DNA of 64,000 nucleotides from Procambarus clarkii (Eukaryota; Arthropoda; Malacostraca; Decapoda; Cambaridae): positions 23,247,221 to 23,311,220 of the forward strand of contig NC_091165.1 of NCBI RefSeq assembly GCF_040958095.1. Direction: 5' to 3'. Positions within the stretch are counted from its first letter, which is position 1, and every line of letters starts with the position of its first letter. Shown in pieces: positions 44,835 through 55,127 of the stretch. The position numbers and the translations under genes were made by a program. Under the pieces are notes generated by a model, which had not been told where the DNA came from, ran no database searches, and saw only the letters and a program-made list of their open reading frames with translations.

Positions 44835-45244
44835 GCCAATGATCACAACTCTGTAAGTCATTCAATCCCAATCAATATTCGGCAACAAACCATTCCCTCG
44901 TAGCGTATCGCCGAAGGCCAGATTCACGAAGCAGTTACGCTAGTACTTACGAACGTGTACATCTTTCCTCATTGACGGCTTTGGTTACATTTATTAAACA
45001 GTTTACAAGCATGAAAACTTCCCAATCAACTGTTCTTATTGTTATAAACAGCCTCCTGGTGCTTCGGAGCTCATTACTGTTTAATAATTGGAAACAAAGC
45101 CGCCAAAGATTGGGAAAAGATGTACAGGTTCGTAAGTGCTAGCGTAACTTCTTCGTGAATCTGGCCCCAGAAACGCTACGAGGGGATGGTTTGTTGCCGA
45201 ATATTGATTGGGATTGAATGACTTACCAAGTTGTGGTCATTGGC
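44835..45244. mobile_element. Nested fold-back element, 410 bp
   Basis: The inner element (44916-45166) has inverted ends GGCCAGATTCACGAAG ... CTTCGTGAATCTGGCC and long matching arms (TTACGCTAGTACTTACGAAC, ATTAAACAGT and so on). I recognise this as a widespread arthropod MITE-type sequence. It sits in the centre of a second inverted repeat of about 75 bp (AAGTCATTCAATCCCAATCA, ATATTCGGCAACAAACCAT and its complement), so the whole unit is one long palindrome. Confidence 0.85.
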
Positions 45245-45396
45245 CCACTCATAATAAAAGAATAAATATTCAAATATTATCATTAGTCAAATGAAGCAGC
45301 GAAGGATTTTTGTTTACCAGCGGGAAAGGTTTGAGGTCGTAGGGTGGGACGACGCTCATCTCTACCAGTAGACACTTCCATACCTGTATTTGGTTA

Positions 45397-45644
45397 GGTT
45401 ATCTTGAGGTTATCTTGAGATGATTTCGGGGCTTTTTAGTGTCCCCGCGGCCCGGTCCTCGACCAGGCCTCCACCCCCAGGAAGCAGCCCGTGACAGCTG
45501 ACAAACACCCAGGTACCTATTTACTGCGAGGTAACAGGGGCATAGGGTGAAAGAAACTGCCCATTGTTTCTCGCCGGCGCCTGGGCTCGAACCCGGGACC
45601 ACAGAATCATAAGTCCGGCGTGCTATCCGCTCGGCCGACCGACT
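45397..45644 (-). mobile_element. SINE-1, full-length tRNA-derived copy
   Basis: On the minus strand the head is GGTCGGCCGAGCGGATAGC (A box) and GGTTCGAGCCC (B box). The body is GGCAGTTTCTTTCACCC, AGTAAATAGGTACCTGGG, CACGGGCTGCTTCCTGGG and CGAGGACCGGGCCGCGGG. The tail is CTCAAGATAACCTCAAGATA with an 11-bp period. It has no coding capacity. Such elements are transcribed by Pol III and moved by a LINE in trans. Confidence 0.88.
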
Positions 45645-47325
45645 AATGACAGACATATACGGTTGGTACTGATCGCAACACAACATGGTCACGCGATCTA
45701 CAATTATTACATTAAAGGTTAATTAGAAAAAACACTCACGTGGGTTGCGGCGTTGTCCTACAAGGAACTTTCCTCAAATATTGCAGGTGATGGAGGTAGA
45801 ACTCTTGCATTTTAACAATTATTTCGTAATCGATCACTATTTTAATATTTGCTGATTACCTCAGAAATACATTGGGGGTTAATTTTTAAGTTAATTTAGG
45901 GGTTTGGTAAGTCCGAAGCCCGCGAAATTTGTGCCCGTTTTTTTTGTAACGTCCTCTCCGTTCAACCCCTGGTGCGGGACTGAGCTGGCCCGGGCGTAAT
46001 CCGAACACCATCACCTTGCTTGTCCAAGATTCAATCACTGTACAGTATTTCAGTCATTAATAACAAAAATGTGTCGATTTCAGTCGTGAATCTTTATATA
46101 AGAACTTTGTGTCTTTCATTATCGTTATAAGGACAAGAAGAGATCCTAGACGGCGAATTAAATTTGTTTATGTTTTTCAGAGCGGAGAAACTATCGTACA
46201 AATAGTTGTTTATTGTTGTACTTATATGAGATTTCCCGCAATAACTTTTAAAACTAATAACACCTCCTGGTTCCACCTTGACGCTACGGGAGAGGACAGA
46301 CGGCTGGTTCCTGTTCCAGTTAGGATTCGCCGAAAAAAACATGACAAACATGACGCAGATTTTTGCCCGTTGAGTGTCAACCATCCTTTTTCAACGCACG
46401 ACATCTGGGCATTACTGGAACTTATACAACAAATCTTGAAACTTAGAGCTTCACCTTATACTTTATAAACAAAATTGTTGAGGCTTTCACGCAAGGCGTG
46501 GGCTAAGATTATGAATTGATTATTCAGTGCTCGCAGAAACAGAGCACCCAAATATCAGCAGCAGGATGACACTGCAGCCAAAGGTCACAAAATACACAAA
46601 CCTGATTTCCCATGAGTAAGAATTCTGAGTAACATACATCAAAGGAAAAGGATTGGGCCCACACAAGACCCAGTCTAACCTGATTATAAAAAAAGTAAAC
46701 TTTAAAGCTAACCCCAATTCTTATATAAAAATAGCAACAACAGTAATTTATAACTACAAAAATCAAAACTAAGTAATTTGAGTCTAGAACCAACACTTTT
46801 ACTGCCTAGAACTTTATCAGTCCGCCTACATCACCCAAATTCCTGCACAATCAATAAAGTAATAAATATTACACATTCGCACACATTAATTTCGCTCGAG
46901 AAACAAACCACATCAATACCATTACGTAGAAATTTAAAGTGGTGGGGGAAGCCCTCCCATCACTTTATTTCCACATTCATCCTACAAAATATTCTGCCAC
47001 AAACCCTCTTCCATTCCTTCCCTTACCATTCCTATGGTAAAAGATTCCGATTCCTGCCCCACGCCACCTGGGTAAGACAAGCCTCATTCGTTGTAATGGG
47101 GCGATGCACGGTCGGGTCTGCTCCCTCGCCAAAAATATTGGAAAAACGAAGAAACCCTTGGTACCTGCGTCTTGACTTACCTCTTCGGTAGCATTTTGCA
47201 ACGAATGTAATATACGGGTATGAATAAATGTTTAAATCTTGCATAATATACCGTTCAAAATTATTTAAATACTGAAATAGGCGTCCTGATAATTATACTT
47301 CAGTTTTGCAAGTTGAAGACTAGGC
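45645..47325. other. Unassigned, low-copy-looking sequence
   Basis: No recognisable gene. The frames at 46109-46468 (119 codons) and 46778-47191 (137 codons) lack known motifs, and I see no splice structure that would support them. Confidence 0.35.
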
Positions 47326-47420
47326 TGCTGGGTGTCGTCATCCCACCCAAATCCTGGAAAATGGTGCTTGGGAATACCTAGAGCATAGGTTCGAATCCTC
47401 ATCACGACTACTACAGATTT
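47326..47420 (+). mobile_element. tRNA-like SINE head, diverged
   Basis: AGGTTCGAATCCTCATCACG matches the B-box region at 40108. The upstream A-box part is degraded. Confidence 0.45.
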
Positions 47421-47785
47421 TCTCAAAATCCGGATTGTTATATATATAGATAACTTTTCACGTTTCGTACTCTTGACAAGTGAAATGGTTTAGAAACCGT
47501 AAACAAATAAAAAACGCTGACAACCTAACCAATTTAGCATATAAGTCAGCATATTCTAGTTTGTCACTTTAATAAGTATTCCTCAGTTATAAACTACATA
47601 TATTACATGTATAAATACATATATTACATGCTTCGATAGCAACATAACATAGACATATTAATGTTTCTAATAACTGATGGCTGTTTAAATAATTTCTTAT
47701 GTTAAAACAAATTCCTTACGCATACAATTTACTGCAATAATTGGACTACTGCATTCTTTGTTTTAAAGCAAGCTGAAAGATCATA

Positions 47786-47798
47786 TATATATATATAG

Positions 47799-47840
<42 letters not shown>
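47786..47840. repeat. (AT)n microsatellite with GGG interruption
   Basis: Two TA runs separated by AGGG. Confidence 0.95.
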
Positions 47841-47841
<1 letters not shown>

Positions 47842-48510
47842 TTCAAATTTCAGCCACTGATGTATATTGTATAATTGTTTAGAGCTTTCATGCTTGATTA
47901 AGCGTTTCAGTTGACTGTAGTGAATAATACCTTTCTCTGGCTTATGACATATGAATTATTTTTCACACTCTTCATCATATATAACAAGACCAGTGAAAAA
48001 TCGGTTTAGTGATTTTTTTTCCGGATACGTATTCCGGTAGTCACAGCAATTAATTGTATGAGAGCCAAATGTATTAAAGGTTTAATACATGACAGCTAAA
48101 TGTATTAAATTGCAACAATTTAATACATTTTATAAGTCAAAATATTCAGAATTAACTACTGAATTGTTAATTACTAAGTATTTCAGGTATACTACCGTGT
48201 ATAAACCTTATTTAAGGTTTCTAAGTGGAATTAATAACATTAATATTTTGTTTACAAAGTTACATAATCACATATATATATATATATATGTATATGCACT
48301 TAATTATATTGCATGTGCCTATATAAAAATTTCAACTTGTCGGTTAAAAAGGATAGTGATAAATTCCGTTATTAATAATGTATGAAAATAAGTCTGAAAC
48401 ATGTTAAATACCCTAGCGAGATCTACTTACGTTATACAAACTAATTTATTCTATTAAATAAAAACAAACTGTGATGCATGAAGCTCTGAGAAGTATTCCC
48501 AGCCAAGCAT
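47841..48510. other. Unassigned AT-rich sequence
   Basis: A local duplication of AATGTATTAAAGGTTTAATA-type words lies at 48065-48130, and a short (AT)n at 48271-48288. No gene recognised. Confidence 0.35.
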
Positions 48511-48632
48511 AGGGTGATAGCCACGTATACGACAACAGTCAAGTATAGAATAACAGCCAAATATAAGATGACAGCCAAGTATAAGGTGACAGCCGTGTAA
48601 AGGGTGACAGCCAAGTATAGGGTGACAGCGCT
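48511..48632. repeat. 16-18-bp tandem repeat (GGTGACAGCCAAGTATA)
   Basis: Seven imperfect copies. Confidence 0.85.
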
Positions 48633-48717
48633 AGTGTCTACAAGTAACGAGACAATCTCTACCACTTCTTGCACTGGCAGCAGGTAGCCAGTGACAGCAG
48701 TTTTGTAAAACAAACAA

Positions 48718-48905
48718 TTACAAGGAAATTGTATTTGTATGTTCTAGAAAACTAAGAAATAGTTTTGTAGAACATAAAAATACAAAGAAATAGTTTTGTA
48801 GAACATAAAAATACAAATAAATAGTTTTGCAGAATATACAAATACAAATAAATAGTTTTGTGAGCATGCAAATACAAATAGTTTTGTAGAACATTCAAAT
48901 ATAAT
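48718..48905. repeat. About 31-bp tandem repeat (AAATAGTTTTGTAGAACATA)
   Basis: Five imperfect copies including AAATACAAA spacers. Confidence 0.85.
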
Positions 48906-49137
48906 TAATTACACAAATACAATACAATTATACTGCCTTCGTTGTATAATACTACTTTTTACATAAGAATATATTTATTTGAATTTTCCTCACTAAATAT
49001 CTGTTTTTAGATAAACATTGAGCAGATAAATGAAAGTAAAACAGTAATTATTCCACAAAGAAACTGAAAATTTGGCACCATTGCTTGTTTTTAAACAATA
49101 TTGATATTTTTTGGTATATCAACATAAATGTTTAACA
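48906..49137. other. Unassigned AT-rich sequence
   Basis: Nothing recognised. Confidence 0.35.
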
Positions 49138-49392
49138 CCATAGATTATCTTGAGATGATTTCGGGGCTTTTTAGTGTCCCCGCGGCCCGGTCCTCGACCA
49201 GGCCTCCACCCCCAGGAAGCAGCCCGTGACAGCTGACTAACACCGAGGTACCTATTTTACTGCTAGGTAACAGGGGCATAGGGTGAAAGAAACTCTGCCC
49301 ATTGTTTCTCGCCGGCGCCTGGGATCGACCCCAGGACCACAGGATCACAAGTCCCGCGTGCTGTCCGCTCGGCCGACCGGCTCCCCATAGAT
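49138..49392 (-). mobile_element. SINE-1, full-length copy with 8-bp target-site duplication
   Basis: The same SINE as 45397-45644, with head GGCCGAGCGGACAGC on the minus strand. CCATAGAT flanks it at 49138-49145 and 49385-49392. The element lies between, with a single tail unit. Confidence 0.85.
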
Positions 49393-49539
49393 GAATAATA
49401 AACAAAACTAAATGCTGAAATGATCCAAGAAAACCAGTGAAAAACTGGAAATTTGTTAGGAAAATACAACTAATTACAGTTGTAAAGTAAAATATTACTA
49501 AATTGCCCTTGTTTTGTAACTCGAAGTGTAAGCGACCAT

Positions 49540-49741
49540 TCAGATAATAGAGAACGGAACGGAACTATCAGGGGGAAAGCGCCAAGCCATTAGACTATAT
49601 AGCACTTGGAAGGGGTAAGGATAAGGATTTGGTATGAGACGGGGGTGAGGGGGGGGGAAGTGACCAACCACTTTGACGGTCGGGGATTGAACGCCGGCCT
49701 GTATGAAGCGAGACCGTCGCTCTACCGTCAGATAATAGAGA
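49540..49741 (-). mobile_element. SINE-2, tRNA-derived, with 14-bp target-site duplication
   Basis: TCAGATAATAGAGA occurs at 49540-49553 and 49728-49741. On the minus strand the head is GACGGTAGAGCGACGG (A box) and GTTCAATCCCC (B box). The body includes CAAATCCTTATCCTTACCCC, TTCCAAGTGCTATATAGTC and TGGCTTGGCGC, and the element ends in GTTCCGTTCCGTT, a 5-bp tail repeat. It is a different family from SINE-1. Confidence 0.9.
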
Positions 49742-50107
49742 GAAGTACAATAACAATCAATAAGGGATATATACCGGAAGGTTTATATATATCCACTTCC
49801 CAGTGTCTGTACACAGAATTTATTTTAGCTTGAATAACGTTCAGGACTTGCTGGGTGGTCAGCAAGTTATTGTTGTGGCCTTATTAACTCATAAAGAGAC
49901 ATTTAATAAACTGATAAAAACACGGAACACCACTGTCGAGTACAACACCACTGTCGAGTACAAAGTTCGTCACGACGCCATCAGTCTGAGGACACATTCG
50001 ACCTCGTCCTCACATGAGCTCTTCCCTCTACATTATTGTTACCAGGGACACGAAGGCGGCACACCAGCACATGAAGGCGACCGACAACTAAATAGTTCAA
50101 TTGGCAT
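49742..50107. other. Unassigned sequence
   Basis: CACCACTGTCGAGTACAA is duplicated in tandem at 49929-49965. No gene recognised. Confidence 0.35.
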
Positions 50108-50490
50108 GGTTCTACATGCTTTACAAAGCATGTAGAACCCGCCTGCAACTCTGTCGCCCAAGTACATGGGTGGCTGGGGAAGAGTGTTGTGAAAGAGTCC
50201 GACAGTCATTCATAGGCAACTCTGCCGCCCGTGTAGGGGTGTAGAACTCTCCCACAACACTGCCCCCCCCAGCCATCCATGTACTTGGGCGACAGAGTTG
50301 CAGGCGGGTTTTACATGCTTTATAAAGCATGTAGAACCCGCCTGCAACCAACCCTGTCACTCGACCATCCCTGAATGGTTGTATAACCCTCTAACAACTG
50401 CCCACATACGTATACAAACCACATATACTTATGCAGAACCCGCCCACAACCACACACATGCGTATGTAGAGCCGCCCACAACCATGTCTA
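50108..50490. repeat. Inverted-repeat cluster with hairpin ends
   Basis: GGTTCTACATGCTTT and AAAGCATGTAGAACC (50108-50139) form a perfect 15-bp-arm hairpin with a 2-bp centre. A near-copy lies at 50309-50340. The sequence between (CGCCTGCAACTCTGTCGCCC, AAGTACATGGGTGGCTGGGG) is repeated inverted (CCCCAGCCATCCATGTACTT, GGGCGACAGAGTTGCAGGCG), giving arms of about 75 bp. Degenerate GTAGAACCCGCCCACAACC units follow to 50490. Confidence 0.85.
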
Positions 50491-50825
50491 CTAGATCGAG
50501 GAGAAAAATTATTTATTTATTCAAGATGAATTACGCGTTTTGTTTCAACATGTATAAGTGATTTTTTTCGGGAATGCATTTGCATGTCATTATTTAAAAA
50601 GAATGGCTTGCAAACTCCAGCCAGCCTTACTTGGAGAGTAACAAATGAATTCACCATTGGCATCGTAACACTTTCCAGAAACATTTTGAGCTTTTATGTA
50701 GGCGAGTTGTGGACGCTGAGTGCATAGTGATGAGGGGGTCTGGACGCCTCCAGGCGCTGCACAATGTAAGACTACACATTCAGATAGCCTCGCCCTAGGC
50801 TACGCTTGATAGGATGTTGTATCTG

Positions 50826-50834
50826 TCGCGCGCG

Positions 50835-50920
<86 letters not shown>
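50826..50920. repeat. (CG)n-(CT)n compound microsatellite
   Basis: Seven CG units joined to about 40 CT units. Confidence 0.95.
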
Positions 50921-50923
<3 letters not shown>

Positions 50924-51795
50924 TACAGTGGTTATGAAGTAACATTATACGCAGTGTGAACTTATTGGCATTATATGCTTAGAGAACTCTATTTATTGTT
51001 TATCTAAGGACCCTTCTATTCAATACCTTGTATTGCTAAGGAAACCTGTACTCAACGACATATGGTATCAAGGAACTCGCTATTAAACACCTTGTGTAGC
51101 TCAGGAGCCTTTTACTCAACGCCCTGTGTAGCTTAGGAATCCTCTAGTCAACACCTTGTGTACCTTGGGAACCTTCTTATCAACGCAGGGTGTGCCTCAA
51201 GAACCGTATACTTAACGTTTTGTATGTTTTGATAATAGTTTATATTGGTTCAACTCTACAACAGCAGGGAATGTAAACTCTTAGAGAAGATATACTTCTA
51301 GCCTAGTCTAAGCTGTGTGTGCTGATTTTTTAGTTTAATGATTTGTAACTATATGTTTCTTCTTAAATAATATAATGATAAATGGAAAAGCTAGGAAAGA
51401 CCTAACTTAGGCTGCGATTTATCAAGGGTTGGTGAGGTTCTTAATGTATTTTTTCCCTCAGGCTGCTTAGACAATCCAAAGTTACAATCAACAAATGTTT
51501 TATCGTAGCGCGTAACTTCAGGTTTGATCTTAAACGCGGGAAATATCTTACGATATACATACAAACTTTGCGACACACCATATTTACAGACAGATCAGGT
51601 AGAGTGGTAAATGCTTCGAGAGAGCAATTAGTGCCTCCGACAATAATAAATGAATCGGGTTTCTTCTTTCTCTTAGTTTAATTGCGCTAACGAAAGTGCT
51701 CGCTAACTATTCTGTGAGTGTTAAGTTTTTTTAAGGACGTCTTGGAGCTAATTGATCGTTAACTGCCAGCACTCCACTTGTTACATTAATTGGTG
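50921..51795. other. Unassigned sequence with loose CCTTGTGTA-type repeats
   Basis: At 51000-51220 words such as AACACCTTGTGTAGCTCAGG recur at about 50-bp spacing. No gene recognised. Confidence 0.4.
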
Positions 51796-52050
51796 AAATG
51801 TTGGTGTGTGTAATACACACCTCACCTCACACACTGTTACCTGTGTGTGATACCTCACTCCTCACCCTCACACTCCTCACACCTCACACTTTACCCTTCT
51901 CACCCCTCACGCTTATCACCCTCACATTCCACACTTCACACCCTCACACTTCAAGACTCTCACCCTCAAACACCACACTACTCACCCTCATACACCACAC
52001 TTCCCAGCCTCACACTCCACACTTCTCACCCTCACACGCTAAACCCGTGT
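51796..52050. repeat. Imperfect TCACACTCCTCACCC tandem repeat
   Basis: C/A/T-rich units of 10-15 bp (CTCACCCTCACAC) over about 250 bp. Confidence 0.8.
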
Positions 52051-52144
52051 ACCTTGGCCTCATATTATCTCCTCATGTTTGTCAATCAAATTGATGTTCA
52101 CAACCGATTCTTGTATTTCGACTTGTAGAATCATGGCACGGTGA

Positions 52145-52272
52145 TACCAGTGTGCCAAGGGGGAGGGGTCGGGAGAGTGCCAGGGTGGGGGTGAGTGCCG
52201 AGGTGGGGGTGAGAGGGGGAGAGTGCCACGGTGGAGGGGGGTGAGTGCCAGGGAAGGGGGGGGGGAGGTAAT
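52145..52272. repeat. G-rich minisatellite (GAGTGCCAGGGTGGGGGT)
   Basis: Five to six imperfect units. Confidence 0.8.
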
Positions 52273-52469
52273 CGGCTAAAGTGAGAATTGAGGCAGTAAT
52301 GACTTTCCACACCCGAGTGCTTCCTTGTGGACGAACTGCTCCTGCTCCTTGTTCCAGATTGTCGGTTCCGTCAAAATCGTTGGGTTAATTGCCACTTTAT
52401 TGCATTTTGAAATCTATTGTATTTTGAACTTGATGTCAAATAAACTTCAGTACTTGGAATACACGCACA

Positions 52470-52655
52470 CAAGGGCGCCTGGTGGCTGAGTGGACAGCAT
52501 TCAGGACTCGTAAACCTAGGGACCGGGATTCGATCCCCGGCGATGGCGGAGACAAATGGGCAGTTTCTTTCACCCTGATGCACCTGTTCACCTAGCAGTA
52601 AATAGGTACCTGAGAGTTAGACAACTGCTTCGCGCTGCTTCCCGTGTGTTTACTA
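52470..52655 (+). mobile_element. SINE-1-related element, tRNA-like head intact
   Basis: GGTGGCTGAGTGGACAGC (A box) and GGATTCGATCCCC (B box) are followed by GGGCAGTTTCTTTCACCC, TTCACCTAGCAGTAAATAGG and TACCTGAGAGTTAGACAAC. The 3' tail is lost where the LINE 3'-UTR piece begins. Confidence 0.82.
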
Positions 52656-52659
52656 GTTG

Positions 52660-52725
52660 TTTACTAGTTGTGTTTTGCGGGGGTTGAGCTTTGCTCTTTC
52701 GGCCCGCCTCTCAACTGTCAATCAA
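52660..52725 (-). mobile_element. LINE 3'-UTR fragment, second subtype
   Basis: On the minus strand TTGACAGTTGAGAGGCGGGC, CGAAAGAGCAAAGCTCAACC and CCCGCAAAACACAACTAG. Confidence 0.75.
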
Positions 52726-52764
52726 CTGTTTACTAACTACTTTTTTTTCCACCACACACACACA

Positions 52765-52945
52765 CCCCAGGAAGCAGCCCGTGACAGCTGACTAACTCCC
52801 AGGTACCTATTTACTGCTAGGTAACAGGGGCACTTAGGGTGAAAGAAACTTTGCCCATTTGTTTCTGCCTCGTGCAGGAATCGAACCCGAGCCACAGAAT
52901 TACGAGTCCTGCGCGCTATCCACCAGGCTACGAGGCCCCCTATTT
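52765..52945 (-). mobile_element. SINE-1, minus-strand copy
   Basis: On the plus strand CCCAGGAAGCAGCCCGTGAC, AGGTACCTATTTACTGCTAG and the B-box complement AATCGAACCCGAGCC. It is inverted relative to the copy at 52470, 110 bp away. CTACGAGGCCCCC at its right end recurs at 52983. Confidence 0.82.
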
Positions 52946-52998
52946 CAATACAATACGATATTTCAATATTTCAATACGGGGCCTACGAGGCCCCCCAT

Positions 52999-53076
<78 letters not shown>
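52999..53076. repeat. (TG)n microsatellite
   Basis: Uninterrupted TG run. Confidence 0.97.
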
Positions 53077-53077
<1 letters not shown>

Positions 53078-53087
53078 AAAAAAATCT

Positions 53088-53157
53088 GTTGATTAATTGA
53101 CAGTTGAGAGGCGGGCCGAAAGAGCCAGAGCTCAACCCCCGCAAGCATAACTAGGTG
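53088..53157 (+). mobile_element. LINE 3'-UTR, second subtype, with AC tail
   Basis: TTGACAGTTGAGAGGCGGGC, GAAAGAGCCAGAGCTCAACC and AACTAGGTGAATACACAC leading into the CA array. Confidence 0.82.
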
Positions 53158-53158
53158 A

Positions 53159-53252
<94 letters not shown>
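53158..53252. repeat. (CA)n microsatellite between two LINE 3' ends
   Basis: The tail of the element at 53088; the next LINE piece starts right after it. Confidence 0.97.
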
Positions 53253-53254
<2 letters not shown>

Positions 53255-53256
53255 TG

Positions 53257-53430
53257 AAGTTATAATAACTTTCGCAAACAGAGTGGTAGACGGTTGGAAC
53301 AAGTTAGGTGAGAAGGTGGTGGAGGCCAAAACCGTCAGTAATTTTAAAGTGTTATATGACAAAGAGTGCTGGGAAGACGGAATACCACGAGCGTGGCTCT
53401 CATCCTGTAACTACACTTAGGTACTTATAC
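53257..53430 (+). mobile_element. LINE 3' end with readable C-terminus
   Basis: The plus strand reads ITFANRVVDGWNKLGEKVVE, AKTVSNFKVLYDKECWEDG then PRAWLSSC and a stop. This is the conserved RVVxxWNxLxxxVVEAxT tail of the LINE ORF. The UTR ends CTTAGGTACTTATACACACA, an aged form of the AGGTGAGTAC tail. Confidence 0.8.
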
Positions 53431-53440
53431 ACACACACAC

Positions 53441-53597
53441 ACATCCCCAGAAAGCAGCCCGTAGCAGCTGTCAAACTCCCAAGTATTTATTTACTGCTGG
53501 GTGAACCACATCTGTGCCTCGACCGGGAAACGAACCCAGATTCTCAGGACTTGACCCAAGAGTATAGAGTTCACTCCATTGGTATTGGAGAACCTGA
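53441..53597 (-). mobile_element. SINE-1, diverged minus-strand copy
   Basis: On the plus strand CCCCAGAAAGCAGCCCGTAG, AAGTATTTATTTACTGCTGG and the B-box complement AACGAACCCAGATTC. Confidence 0.75.

Positions 53598-53598
<1 letters not shown>

Positions 53599-53650
<52 letters not shown>
53599..53650. repeat. (TG)n microsatellite
   Basis: Uninterrupted TG run. Confidence 0.96.
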
Positions 53651-53652
<2 letters not shown>

Positions 53653-53654
53653 GA

Positions 53655-53805
53655 GAGTTCAGAGACACAAGTTTGGTTCATAATTGATTGGTCGTGGATT
53701 CGATTTCCGGGTGGACAAGTTCGTTTAGTGGAACTTTCCTTACACCTGTTCCCTGTGTTCACCTGGCAGTGAATGGCTCCCTAGTAGTTAGTCGACTCTT
53801 TTGAA
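53655..53805 (+). mobile_element. SINE-1-related, diverged plus-strand copy
   Basis: GTGGATTCGATTTCCGGG (B box), then GTTCACCTGGCAGTGAATGG and CCTAGTAGTTAGTCGACT match the body of the SINE at 52470-52655. Confidence 0.65.
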
Positions 53806-54102
53806 TCACACCTTCTTAGCCCCAATAATGAGAAACAGCGTCATTATCATAGGGAGTAACAATGTAATACATATGCTTACACAGGCTTCCATTTTTTCCC
53901 CAATATAGTTTCAGACACACAACCCATACTTCTGAAAATAAAGGAATTGATAGCGTTTTAGTCCGTCCTGGACCATTATGAAGTCTTTTATCGTTTCCTT
54001 TGTCATCTTCTGGAATCGCAATCACATTTAGTTTGTATCGTTTTCCGTGCAATACTCTGCTGGTGCCAGTGGAATTAGGCTGTTGCTGAGTCAAGGAGCC
54101 TT

Positions 54103-54167
54103 AATCACAGATAATGCTCGCCTCCTCGGCAGTCAAGAGCCTTATTGCCTTACCATTATCTGTGATT
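54103..54167. repeat. Inverted repeat, 14-bp perfect arms
   Basis: AATCACAGATAATG (54103-54116) and CATTATCTGTGATT (54154-54167) with a 37-bp loop. AGTCAAGGAGCCTTA and AGTCAAGAGCCTTATTG nearby form a direct repeat. Confidence 0.7.
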
Positions 54168-54537
54168 GGAGACCTGCTAATTGGAGTCACAAGTTAGCTT
54201 GGTGTTTGTCGATACTTACACACACGTCTTGGGAGGCACTTGCGCGTTCCTCCTCTCTGTGCACCTTCTTATTGCTCTTGGGAATTCGGTGACTAGATTG
54301 TCTTGGTGAGAGGCCAAGTGAGAGGGAAGAAGAGGGGGAAAAAATGGAGGAGAAACAATGAAGGTGAACAGCAGTTAGGAAGAAAGGTGTTGAAACGAGG
54401 GGAGTAAGCGATCCAATTGTTCTAATTCTTAAGTATTTTCATTGCTAATTTCAGCAAATTGTTACAGTTCTGGCTGGGATGAATTAGTTAGAAACAGTAA
54501 TACAGAAAATTTACAAGACATAAATTGAATAATAAAC
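54168..54537. other. Unassigned sequence
   Basis: Nothing recognised. Confidence 0.35.
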
Positions 54538-54668
54538 TGCCCGAAACGCTTTGCGTAATAGTGGCTTTAGGCATTGTATGTACTAGCTCTATCTATAAAT
54601 CTATTAATTTTTGTAAAGCCTCTTGTATGTACTTTACCTGAATAAACATTTATTTATTTATTTATTTA
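54538..54668 (+). mobile_element. Retroposon 3' end (GCCCGAAACGCT family) with (ATTT)n tail
   Basis: GCCCGAAACGCTTTGCGTAA, TAGTGGCTTTAGGCATTG, and TTACCTGAATAAACATTTAT. It is a copy of 3948-4100. Confidence 0.68.
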
Positions 54669-55016
54669 TAAACAGCTGACAATTTGAGTGGTGACATACT
54701 GGCAAAACATAGAATACAATTGTTAATGATGAGAATTACATAGAGACGAAATAGAACATGAAGTGATAATAATTTGCATAGACATTGAGTTTTAAAGAAA
54801 CATATAGCCTAAAAATCTAATTTGCTAAGACATGAAAGTGAGTTCTGCAACATGAATAAAAATAAAATGAAAAATAAAATAAAAAATAAAATACAAATCT
54901 AATTGTCAAGACATGAAAGTGGGTTCTGCAACATAAGTCAATAAATGTTTAACAAAGGCGGGTAAGATACAGAGAAGGTGTAGACACCGCGCTTCTCGCT
55001 GTATGTACACTGAGAG

Positions 55017-55055
55017 TATACTTTAGTCCTGGACACTGTCCAGGACTAAAGTATA
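55017..55055. repeat. 39-bp near-perfect palindrome
   Basis: TATACTTTAGTCCTGGACA and its exact complement with one central base. It would extrude as a 19-bp stem. The core GTCCAGGAC also occurs in MITE-P. Confidence 0.9.
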
Positions 55056-55127
55056 TTTGATGGTCAATAACCACGTGTGAACTCGCGCCCCATTTCTTAA
55101 TACAGTAAGGTCAAATTTAAACTAATC

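Noticed and set aside
45590..45644. Possible tRNA gene on the minus strand
   Set aside because: A and B boxes are present, but the sequence continues into the SINE-1 body and recurs at 49330 and 52900; it is a SINE head.
46109..46468. 119-codon ORF in low-copy DNA
   Set aside because: No motif, no splice structure, and length within chance expectation for 64 kb.
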